From NCBI GenBank assembly GCA_026994125.1, contig JALWRJ010000414.1, positions 1-13,831 of the forward strand: a DNA stretch of 13,831 nucleotides, written 5' to 3'. The notes beneath the pieces are model-generated. The model was not told where the DNA came from, ran no database searches, and saw only the letters and a list, made by a program, of their open reading frames with translations. Of the stretch, positions 6,847-13,209 are shown piece by piece (within the stretch, counting starts at the first letter, position 1; every line of letters starts with the position of its first letter). Made by a program: the position numbers and the translations under genes. The stretch comes from Cyclobacteriaceae bacterium (GTDB lineage Bacteria; Bacteroidota; Bacteroidia; Cytophagales; Cyclobacteriaceae).

Positions 6847-7817
6847 TACTGGTAACCGGAGCCACAGGCATTGTAGGTACGCAAATACTCAAGCAACTGG
6901 TAGCGCAAAACCAAGCGGTAAAAGCCTTAAAACGTAGCAATAGCGATACCTCCTGGACAACCGCCATCAACCATAAAATACACTGGATAGAAGCCGATAT
7001 ACTAGACCTGTTGGCACTGGATAAAGCCTTTGAGGGCGTTAGCCGTGTTATCCATTGTGCTGCAGTAATTTCGTTCGATAACAGGAACGATGCCCACATG
7101 CACCATGTAAATATTGAAGGTACTAAAAACGTGCTGGCCCTGGCACAAAAACATAACATTAAAAAACTGGTGCATATTAGCTCAGTAGCAGCACTGGGGC
7201 GCAAAACCGACCACCAGGAAATTACCGAACAGGCACAATGGGAGGCCTCGCCTCTAAACACAGCCTATGCCACCTCTAAGTACCTGGCCGAGCTGGAAGT
7301 ATGGAGAGCCCAGGAAGAAGGCCTGCCTACAATAATTCTTAACCCTTCGGTAATTATTGGCCCGGGTAACTGGAATAGTTCGAGCACCCAACTTTTTACG
7401 CATGTTAAAAAAGGCAACCCCATGTACCCCACAGGTAGTGTAAACTATGTAGATGTACGCGATGTAGCTCGTATTGCTATTATAATGGCCAACCATACCG
7501 TACAAGGCCAACGTTTTATTTTAAATGCAGGTATGGTATCCTATCAACACCTGTTTCAGCTTATTGCACAAGCCATGAATAAAAAACCACCACAACTAAA
7601 AGTTAGCCCAAAGCTCGCTATTTTTGTGGCTTCCATATTGCGGGTGGTTACCCTGTTTACCGGTATTAAAACCAACATTACTCGCGAAGCAGTATTATTA
7701 AGCAGGCTTACTATTGTGTTTTCTTCCCGCAAGGTGGCGCAATTATTGAACTATACATTTACCCCTTTGCAAGACTCAGTTGCCTGGACTTGCCAGCAAT
7801 TAGAGAATAAAAAGTAA
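6843..7817 (+). CDS. Extended SDR, NAD-dependent epimerase/dehydratase family
   Basis: This 324-residue Rossmann-fold oxidoreductase of the extended SDR type resembles dihydroflavonol-4-reductase-like or sterol-dehydrogenase-like members more than sugar-nucleotide epimerases. The NAD(P)-binding motif GATGIVG (6-12) opens the protein. HCAAV (71-75) and HISSVAALG (111-119, candidate catalytic Ser114) follow, and the catalytic pair is Y142-x3-K146 in YATSK. NPSVIIGPG (167-175) is typical of extended SDRs. The substrate cannot be read from sequence. It overlaps the phosphatase by 4 bases, so it is probably co-transcribed with the polysaccharide block and may modify a sugar precursor. That is inference; such SDRs also occur in unrelated pathways. 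Confidence 0.85.
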   Translation: MILVTGATGIVGTQILKQLVAQNQAVKALKRSNSDTSWTTAINHKIHWIEADILDLLALDKAFEGVSRVIHCAAVISFDNRNDAHMHHVNIEGTKNVLALAQKHNIKKLVHISSVAALGRKTDHQEITEQAQWEASPLNTAYATSKYLAELEVWRAQEEGLPTIILNPSVIIGPGNWNSSSTQLFTHVKKGNPMYPTGSVNYVDVRDVARIAIIMANHTVQGQRFILNAGMVSYQHLFQLIAQAMNKKPPQLKVSPKLAIFVASILRVVTLFTGIKTNITREAVLLSRLTIVFSSRKVAQLLNYTFTPLQDSVAWTCQQLENKK

Positions 7818-7825
7818 GTGCGGTA

Positions 7826-7859
7826 TTTGTTCGCCCAATAATTATTGTATATTTATTTG
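7826..7859 (+). promoter_or_regulatory. Weak candidate promoter for the TPR-aroE run
   Basis: TTTG (7826-7829) lies 22 bases before TTTATTTG (7852-7859), a one-mismatch version of TAnnTTTG. It is in the only non-coding gap (59 bases) before the TPR gene, about 17 bases ahead of the chosen start. Confidence 0.3.
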
Positions 7860-7876
7860 ACAGAACTACCTTGCCC

Positions 7877-9283
7877 ATGGCAAAAAATTATAAGAAAAAA
7901 GCGGAGAATAAAATAGTGCAATTATTTGAAGAGCACCTCCGCAATAAATCGAGCTTTTTTTTCGAAATTGACCAATTCGAAGAGGTAATCAATTTTTACT
8001 CGGCTTATAACGAGCATAAAAAAGCATTGATAGCCGCTCAAATGGCCGAAACTCAATATCCCTACTCAGTAGATATTTTGCTTTTAAAAGCTCAGGCCCT
8101 TTCGGCTTTAGAACGCGATGAAGAAGCCCTGGAAGCCCTCGACCTGGCCGAAAACCTGCAACCCAACGAACCCGAAATTTTTATGCTTCGCGGTTCTATT
8201 TTATCCATGAACGAGCAATTTAAGGAGGCTCTGGAGGAATATAAAAAAGCCTTGCCACTTAGCGAGCATAAAGATGAAGTATATCATTTTATGGGCATGC
8301 TTTACCAGGACATGGAAGATATTGACAAGGCCATTGAATACCTTAAAAAATCGGTTGAAACTAACATTCAAAACGAAAACGCCCTGTACGATTTGGCTTT
8401 TTGCCTGGATGTAGTGGGCCGCATGGACGAAAGCATTTTGTTTTATAAACAACTTATAGACCAAGATCCCTACTCGCCCCTGGCCTGGTACAACCTGGGC
8501 ATTTTGTATATAAAAACAGAACAAATTGAAAAGGCCGCCCATGCCTTTGACTACTCCACTATTGTGGACGATGAGTTTTCTTCCGGCTTCTTTAACCTGG
8601 GCAGTGCTTATTTACAAACCAATAAATTTCGACAGGCCTTAGATGCCTTTACAAAAACCCTGGAATTGGAAGGCCCCAGCACCGAGCTTTACCTGCTTAT
8701 GGGTACTGCGTACCAGCAATTAGAAGAATACGAGCTTGCCTTAAAATACCACCAAAAAGCAAGCAAACTAGACGACCTGGCACACGAGCCCCTGTATGGC
8801 ACAGGCTATTGCCTAGGCAAACTAGACCGCTGGTACGAAGCCGTCCATTTTTTTAACAAAGCCTTAAAACTAAACACCGAAAATGCCTTGTATTGGCGTT
8901 CGGTAGCCGAAGCCGACTACCGGGTAGGCAACCTGGTGTCGAGCCTCGATGCCTATGAAGAATCGGCTATGCTCGACCCCAAAGACCAACAAACCTGGTT
9001 AGACTGGTCTTTTTTAGTATATGAACAAGGCGAAATAAACAAAGCTATTGAACTGATAAAAAGAGGGTTGGAAGAACTCCCCATGACGGAACACCTGCAC
9101 TACCGCCTGGCCGCTTATTATTTAGCTAACGGAATGCACTTTGATGCGCTTAAATCTCTTGAAATTGCATTAGCTTTGAACTTTGAAAATCATACTGCCA
9201 TTCTAGAATTTTTTGATGACTTAAAAATCCAGAAAGCACTTTTCAAGATAATAGAAAAATACCGAAAAGAACATAATTTATAA
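7877..9283 (+). CDS. Tetratricopeptide-repeat protein
   Basis: With the ATG at 7877 the product is 468 residues. A TTG six bases upstream would add two residues; I prefer the ATG, as there is no ribosome-binding sequence to favour the TTG. After a lysine-rich N terminus (AKNYKKKAENK) the protein is almost entirely helical repeats of about 34 residues with the TPR pattern of W/L-G-Y-A-P. Examples are LAWYNLGILYIKTEQIEKA and FFNLGSAYLQTNKFRQALD; I count roughly 11-12 repeats. There is no signal peptide, lipobox or membrane span, so it is probably a cytoplasmic scaffold or adaptor. It overlaps the phosphosulfolactate synthase-like gene by one base (TAATG), which indicates coupling. Its partner is unknown; TPR proteins bind other proteins and carry no predictable chemistry. 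Confidence 0.88.
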   Translation: MAKNYKKKAENKIVQLFEEHLRNKSSFFFEIDQFEEVINFYSAYNEHKKALIAAQMAETQYPYSVDILLLKAQALSALERDEEALEALDLAENLQPNEPEIFMLRGSILSMNEQFKEALEEYKKALPLSEHKDEVYHFMGMLYQDMEDIDKAIEYLKKSVETNIQNENALYDLAFCLDVVGRMDESILFYKQLIDQDPYSPLAWYNLGILYIKTEQIEKAAHAFDYSTIVDDEFSSGFFNLGSAYLQTNKFRQALDAFTKTLELEGPSTELYLLMGTAYQQLEEYELALKYHQKASKLDDLAHEPLYGTGYCLGKLDRWYEAVHFFNKALKLNTENALYWRSVAEADYRVGNLVSSLDAYEESAMLDPKDQQTWLDWSFLVYEQGEINKAIELIKRGLEELPMTEHLHYRLAAYYLANGMHFDALKSLEIALALNFENHTAILEFFDDLKIQKALFKIIEKYRKEHNL

Positions 9284-10050
9284 TGAATTACCTACTTCAA
9301 AACATTCCTGAGCGTACTACTAAACCACGCCAGTACGGCTTTACCATGGCCATGGACAAAGGCTTAAGCTGCCGTCAGGTAGAAGATTTTTTAAGTACAT
9401 CGGCCGACCACGTAGATATTGTAAAGCTGGGCTGGGGCACTTCGTTTGTAACCCCTAAGCTTAAAGATAAATTAAAAATTTACAAAGATGCCGGCATACC
9501 CACCTACTTTGGAGGCACTTTGTTTGAGGCCTTTATCATCCGCAATCAGTTTGACGATTACCGTAAAGTACTCGAAAAGTACGACATGACCTTTGCCGAG
9601 GTATCGGATGGCTCTATTGAACTAGACCATGACCTAAAATGCGAATATATCAGCAAGTTATCGGAGCAGGTTACCGTACTTTCGGAAGTAGGCTCTAAAG
9701 ATGCCGAGAAAATTATTCCGCCCTACAAATGGATTAAGCTGATGCAGGAAGAACTGGATGCCGGAGCCTGGAAAGTAATTGGCGAAGCACGCGAAGGAGG
9801 CAATGTAGGTTTGTTTAGGTCGAGCGGGGAAGTGCGCTCAGGGCTGGTAGAAGAAATTTTAACCAAAATACCTTTCGAAAAAATAATTTGGGAAGCCCCC
9901 CAAAAGGCGCAGCAAGTTTGGTTTATTAAATTATTGGGTACCAACGTAAACCTGGGCAACATTGCCCCCAACGAAGTTATTCCTTTAGAAACCATCCGTT
10001 TAGGTTTACGAGGCGACACTTTTATGCATTTTCTAACTAAGGATTTGTAA
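9283..10050 (+). CDS. Phosphosulfolactate synthase-like (ComA family) protein
   Basis: This 255-residue TIM-barrel protein belongs to the ComA family. The characterised archaeal enzyme adds sulfite to phosphoenolpyruvate to make (2R)-phosphosulfolactate, the first step of coenzyme M synthesis. Conserved-looking segments are GFTMAMDKG (19-27), IVKLGWGTS (46-54), YFGGTLFEAF (75-84), EVSDGSIEL (106-114), SEVGSKD (134-140), WKVIGEAREGGNVGL (163-177) and NLGNIAPNEVIPLE. The length matches the family. No other coenzyme M gene (comB, comC, comD/E) is in the window. The product in this organism is therefore unknown; sulfolactate or a sulfonate precursor is plausible. It is coupled to the TPR gene upstream and lies 7 bases before the DUF368 gene. 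The family call is confident; the reaction is inferred. Confidence 0.87.
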   Translation: MNYLLQNIPERTTKPRQYGFTMAMDKGLSCRQVEDFLSTSADHVDIVKLGWGTSFVTPKLKDKLKIYKDAGIPTYFGGTLFEAFIIRNQFDDYRKVLEKYDMTFAEVSDGSIELDHDLKCEYISKLSEQVTVLSEVGSKDAEKIIPPYKWIKLMQEELDAGAWKVIGEAREGGNVGLFRSSGEVRSGLVEEILTKIPFEKIIWEAPQKAQQVWFIKLLGTNVNLGNIAPNEVIPLETIRLGLRGDTFMHFLTKDL

Positions 10051-10057
10051 CTCCCCC

Positions 10058-10990
10058 ATGCGTAGCATTAAAGACTACCTCCTGCTTTTTGTAAAAGGCC
10101 TGCTTATGGGTGGTGCCGATGTAGTGCCGGGGGTATCGGGTGGTACCATTGCCTTTATTACAGGTATTTACGAAGAGCTGATAGACACCATTAAATCTAT
10201 TGACCCTGCCCGCCTAAAATTGTTGTTTAAAGGCGAAATAAAATTGTTTTGGCAGCAAATTAACGGCAACTTTTTAGTATCCCTTGGGTTGGGAATTATC
10301 ATTAGCTTAAAATCATTGGCATCGCTCATGACTTACCTGATGGAGCACCACCCCATCCAGCTTTGGTCGTTTTTCCTGGGGCTTATTCTCATCTCTTCCA
10401 TTGTAATATTGCGCCAAATTAAGCAGTGGTCGGTGGGGGTTGTAGTGGCAGGCCTGGTTGGCATTGCCTTATCGTATGGTATTACCAGTATGGCTCCTGC
10501 ACAAACCAGCGATAGCTATGTAATGATATTTTTTAGCGGTGCCCTGGCCATTTGTGCCATGATTTTGCCAGGCATTTCCGGTGCTTTTATTTTACTCATT
10601 ATAGGCAAATACCAGTTGGTAATAAAAGCACTTAGCCAATTGGAGTTTGATGTAATTTTGGTATTTGTGTTAGGTGCCGGAGTGGGTATTTTATTATTTG
10701 TAAGGTTAATTTCGTGGCTATTACACAAATACCACAACTATGCCATCGCCTTGCTGGCCGGCTTTATGATGGGCTCGCTCAATAAAATTTGGCCCTGGAA
10801 AAAAGTGCTTGAGTTCAGGCTAAACCGACATGGCGAACAAGTACCTTTTATAGAGCAAAACATTTTGCCTAACAATTTCTTAGAAATAACAGGCAAAGAA
10901 CCGCTCATTATGCAAGCCGTATTGTATATGGCCATTGGCTTTTTTATTGTGGTTGTGGTAGAAAAGATAGCGCTAAGTTTAAAAAAATAA
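10058..10990 (+). CDS. DUF368 membrane protein (PopT-type undecaprenyl-phosphate translocase candidate)
   Basis: This 310-residue polytopic membrane protein of the DUF368 family has about 8-9 hydrophobic segments. DUF368 members (PopT) were recently implicated in returning undecaprenyl phosphate to the inner leaflet, supplying the carrier for peptidoglycan, O-antigen and capsule synthesis. The signature MGGADVVPGVSGGT (17-30) is present, and a second related motif ILPGISGAF (169-177) lies midway, indicating an internal duplication. Other segments are LLAGFMMGSLNKIWPWKK (232-249) and a C-terminal helix (about 285-303). It sits 7 bases after the ComA-like gene and 1 base before aroE. The link to the polysaccharide block upstream is attractive, because that pathway uses the same carrier, but it is only contextual. 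Confidence 0.9.
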   Translation: MRSIKDYLLLFVKGLLMGGADVVPGVSGGTIAFITGIYEELIDTIKSIDPARLKLLFKGEIKLFWQQINGNFLVSLGLGIIISLKSLASLMTYLMEHHPIQLWSFFLGLILISSIVILRQIKQWSVGVVVAGLVGIALSYGITSMAPAQTSDSYVMIFFSGALAICAMILPGISGAFILLIIGKYQLVIKALSQLEFDVILVFVLGAGVGILLFVRLISWLLHKYHNYAIALLAGFMMGSLNKIWPWKKVLEFRLNRHGEQVPFIEQNILPNNFLEITGKEPLIMQAVLYMAIGFFIVVVVEKIALSLKK

Positions 10991-10991
10991 T

Positions 10992-11726
10992 ATGAGCTGG
11001 CAGTTTGGCCTTATCGGTTACCCATTGGGGCATTCGTTTTCAAAACAATACTTTGCAAACAAGTTTAGTAAAGAACACCTGCCTCACAGCTACCAATTGC
11101 TTGAAACTAAGTCCGAAGCAGCACTTGCCCCTTTGCTTACCGGTGGGCAGTACCGGGGTTTTAATGTAACAATTCCTTATAAGCAAGCTGTAATACCGCA
11201 CTTGCACCGGCTTGATAAATCGGCTCAATTGGTGGGTGCCGTAAACGTAATTAAATACAAAAACCAGGTACTAACAGGGTATAACACCGATTACCCGGCC
11301 TTTAAGGCAACCCTTAAAAAATGGCTCGATACCACCGCTATTCGGGCATTAGTGCTGGGTACCGGTGGTGCCAGCAAAGCTGTAATAACAGCCCTCAACG
11401 ATTTAAAAATTGACTACCGGTTAGTTTCACGGCAGGCCTCAGGTGCGCAAGTAATTAGCTATGAAGCCGTTGCCGCCCAACATTTATTAGCAACCTACCA
11501 CCTCATTATAAACACTACCCCCCTGGGCATGGCACCCAATACCCGGCAAGCTCCGGCTCTGCCCTACCAGGAACTTACCCCACAACACTACCTGTACGAT
11601 CTGGTGTATAACCCCGCACAAACCACCTTTTTAACCCATGGCAAACAGGCCGGTGCCACTACCCATAATGGCCTGGATATGTTACACTTACAAGCCGAAT
11701 TAGCCTGGAATATCTGGAAACAATAA
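10992..11726 (+). CDS. aroE: Shikimate dehydrogenase
   Basis: This 244-residue NADP-dependent shikimate dehydrogenase reduces 3-dehydroshikimate to shikimate in the chorismate pathway. Substrate-binding residues are present in GYPLGHSFSK (9-18; Ser15 and Ser17), NVTIPYK (58-64) with catalytic Lys64, AVNVI (83-87; Asn85) and YNTDYPAF (97-104) with catalytic Asp100. The cofactor-binding loop is GTGGASKA (123-130). NTTPLGM and the C-terminal HNGLDMLHLQAELAW are typical. The protein is shorter than E. coli AroE (272) but normal for Bacteroidota. It begins 1 base after the DUF368 stop and is the last gene of the run; a convergent gene follows about 300 bases later. Confidence 0.94.
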   Translation: MSWQFGLIGYPLGHSFSKQYFANKFSKEHLPHSYQLLETKSEAALAPLLTGGQYRGFNVTIPYKQAVIPHLHRLDKSAQLVGAVNVIKYKNQVLTGYNTDYPAFKATLKKWLDTTAIRALVLGTGGASKAVITALNDLKIDYRLVSRQASGAQVISYEAVAAQHLLATYHLIINTTPLGMAPNTRQAPALPYQELTPQHYLYDLVYNPAQTTFLTHGKQAGATTHNGLDMLHLQAELAWNIWKQ

Positions 11727-12027
11727 ACCACTCACATTTCAAAACAAACCTCCTACTACCCCTGCACATAAAGTAAAGAGTAGTACAGCATAAAATAAAG
11801 ATGTCATTCCCGCGCAGGGCTTGCTTCGCCATAGCTTTAGCGAATGCACAGCAGCAAGCCCTAAATAGGGCATATAAAATTAGAAAGACTGATGTTCTTA
11901 AAGGTATGCTTTTTAACTCCGTTATTACAAAATCATCTGCAAGGGCAGCTTCCTGCCTGCGCAGGAATGACGTTTGTAAATGTGGAGGTTTGTAAATATG
12001 TTGGTATAATAAACAAAATAGATTACC
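11727..12027. other. Convergent intergenic region, gene-free
   Basis: This gap of 301 bases separates aroE from the convergent 3HCDH-like gene. It is mostly occupied by the inverted-repeat element at 11801-11972. A short open frame across the element is an artefact of its palindromes. A 12-base direct repeat, TTTGTAAATGTG and TTTGTAAATATG (11973-11999), lies just outside its right end. I see no canonical T-tract terminator for either gene, so the palindromes may serve both. Confidence 0.6.
11801..11972. repeat. 170-bp element with terminal and internal inverted repeats (MITE/REP-like)
   Basis: The ends are 16-base inverted repeats with one mismatch: GTCATTCCCGCGCAGG (11803-11818) against CCTGCGCAGGAATGAC (11956-11971). 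Inside are a perfect 10-bp pair, AGGGCTTGCT (11816-11825) with AGCAAGCCCT (11853-11862), nested over TTCGC/GCGAA (11825-11829, 11840-11844), and a compact palindrome GCCCTA/TAGGGC (11858-11871). There is no coding capacity. The GTCATTCCCGCGCAGG-type end resembles interspersed extragenic palindromes common in bacterial genomes. I cannot define a target-site duplication, so mobility is inference. Confidence 0.65.
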
Positions 12028-12690
12028 CTACCCCATGGCCCTTAAATATTCCTTTTTAAGTAAAGGGCAAATTTTATAGCGTTCCTCTTTGGTGTCTTCA
12101 TAGAGGGCTTCCAGGGTTTCATATACCCGCATAATACCCCATTTTGCCGCCCAGGCAAAAGGCCCCATTGGGTAGTTCGTGCCCAATTTCATTCCTAAGT
12201 CAATATCCTCTTTAGAAGCAGTCCCTTCCATTACGGTATAATACGCTTCATTTATAATCATAGCAATTATCCGGGGGGTAACCATACCCACCCGGTCATC
12301 TACCAATTGGTAGGCAATATCTAAACCGGACAGCAGCTTCTCTAGTATTCCTTTATCTTTATCACGGTACACCGAAACTTCTAAAAGGTTGCGTTCAATA
12401 AACGTGGGGTCGCCATTAAACCCAAAAAGCTTGCACTCAACCCCATCGGTGTAGGCTGCTTGCTCTGCCAGGCTAAGTGTTACGGCATTGGCAAACACGC
12501 ATAAATTTTTGTTTTGCCCGTAGTGCTCCAAATTTTCAGGGTTATCCTCCATAAAAAAATCAAACACCACATCGGCCTTTTCGAGGTGAGCATGCGATAA
12601 AAACCCGGCAAAAAACAAATCATGTACTCCTGCGAGCTTCGATTTAATAATATCTGCCTGCTCTTTTGAGCCAACCACTACAATGTTCAT
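12028..12690 (-). CDS. 3-hydroxyacyl-CoA dehydrogenase-like protein, probably non-canonical
   Basis: The 220-residue product carries a recognisable C-terminal 3HCDH domain (about 134-215): GMVTPRIIAMIINEAY with Asn147, EDIDLGMKLG (161-170) and TNYPMGPFAWA (171-181). The N-terminal half is short, about 130 residues rather than the usual 185-190. It begins MNIVVVGSK, lacking the GxGxxG dinucleotide-binding signature. The segment LFGFNGDPTFIERNLLEVSV (88-107) seems to align with the family's HFFNP...LVEV strand, but the catalytic His is absent. It may bind a CoA ester without acting as a dehydrogenase, or use altered chemistry. It is divergent from ridA with a 39-base gap. The domain call is good; activity is doubtful. 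Confidence 0.75.
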   Translation of the reverse strand: MNIVVVGSKEQADIIKSKLAGVHDLFFAGFLSHAHLEKADVVFDFFMEDNPENLEHYGQNKNLCVFANAVTLSLAEQAAYTDGVECKLFGFNGDPTFIERNLLEVSVYRDKDKGILEKLLSGLDIAYQLVDDRVGMVTPRIIAMIINEAYYTVMEGTASKEDIDLGMKLGTNYPMGPFAWAAKWGIMRVYETLEALYEDTKEERYKICPLLKKEYLRAMG

Positions 12691-12700
12691 ATCTATTAAC

Positions 12701-12717
12701 TAATTTTGTCAAAAATA
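12701..12717. promoter_or_regulatory. Back-to-back -7 elements for ridA and the 3HCDH-like gene
   Basis: The 39-base divergent gap contains TAATTTTG on the plus strand (12701-12708) and TATTTTTG on the minus strand (12717-12710), both exact TAnnTTTG matches only one base apart. Each would give a leader of roughly 13-16 bases. Neither has a clear TTTG at the ideal -33 distance, and each -33 region would lie inside the opposite gene. Confidence 0.5.
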
Positions 12718-12729
12718 CAATAAAACAGC

Positions 12730-13116
12730 ATGGATAAGAAAATCATTCACACATCAAAAGCGCCCGAAGCCATTGGCCCCTACAGCCAGGCCGTAGCAAG
12801 CAATGGTATGTTGTACGTTTCGGGGCAGGTACCCTTTGTTCCTGCAACCATGGAGTTGGTAACTACGGGCATAAAAGACGAAACCCACCGGGTTATGCAA
12901 AACATAGAAGCTATTTTAACCGAAGCCGGCATTGGATTTGAGCAGGTAGTGAAATGCTCCATCTTTGTAGCAGATATGAACGACTTTGCCGCCATTAACG
13001 AGGTATATGGCAGTTATTTTGGCAATCAACCTCCCGCACGCGAAACCGTAGAGGTAAGTACCCTCCCCAAACATGTAAATGTAGAAATTTCTTGTATTGC
13101 AACGTTAAATAAATAA
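12730..13116 (+). CDS. ridA: RidA family enamine/imine deaminase
   Basis: This 128-residue protein of the YjgF/YER057c/UK114 (RidA) family hydrolyses reactive enamine/imine intermediates, such as 2-aminoacrylate from PLP-dependent dehydratases, protecting metabolism from damage. It shows IHTSKAPEAIGPYSQAV near the N terminus, the VSGQVP strand (30-35), PPARETVEV (101-109) with the key Arg104, and VEISCIA (118-124) with Glu119 at the usual position. The length matches the trimeric family. It is a soluble cytoplasmic protein. It is transcribed divergently from the 3HCDH-like gene and followed by gltX after 93 bases. Substrate range within the family is broad, so the archetypal name is used with some caution. 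Confidence 0.93.
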   Translation: MDKKIIHTSKAPEAIGPYSQAVASNGMLYVSGQVPFVPATMELVTTGIKDETHRVMQNIEAILTEAGIGFEQVVKCSIFVADMNDFAAINEVYGSYFGNQPPARETVEVSTLPKHVNVEISCIATLNK

Positions 13117-13122
13117 TTAACC

Positions 13123-13197
13123 ATGTCATTTTAAGAAACAAGGCCATCCTACCAACTTATCAGGCGGCTTTAATGGCTCCTTTCTTAGCCATGACAT
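13123..13197. repeat. Imperfect 25-base inverted repeat between ridA and gltX
   Basis: The left arm (13123-13147) and right arm (13173-13197) are inverted copies with the shared blocks ATGTCAT/ATGACAT, TAAGAAA/TTTCTTA and GCCAT/ATGGC, separated by 2-4 base mismatched stretches and a 25-base centre. No T-run follows, so it is not a standard terminator. It ends 12 bases before the gltX ATG, so if it is in the gltX mRNA it would form a leader hairpin. It could also be a decayed palindromic repeat. Confidence 0.55.
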
Positions 13198-13209
13198 AAA
13201 ACACTAAAA

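Noticed and set aside
6830..7261. 143-residue minus-strand frame across the SDR gene
   Set aside because: It is antisense to the Rossmann motif and the YxxxK region; its cysteine- and serine-rich composition is typical of a shadow frame.
7871..7876. TTG start for the TPR protein two codons upstream
   Set aside because: The ATG at 7877 is only six bases later, and there is no sequence signal favouring the TTG.
11801..11995. 64-residue open frame in the aroE downstream region
   Set aside because: It is contained in the palindromic element, with no family resemblance and a composition dictated by the inverted repeats.
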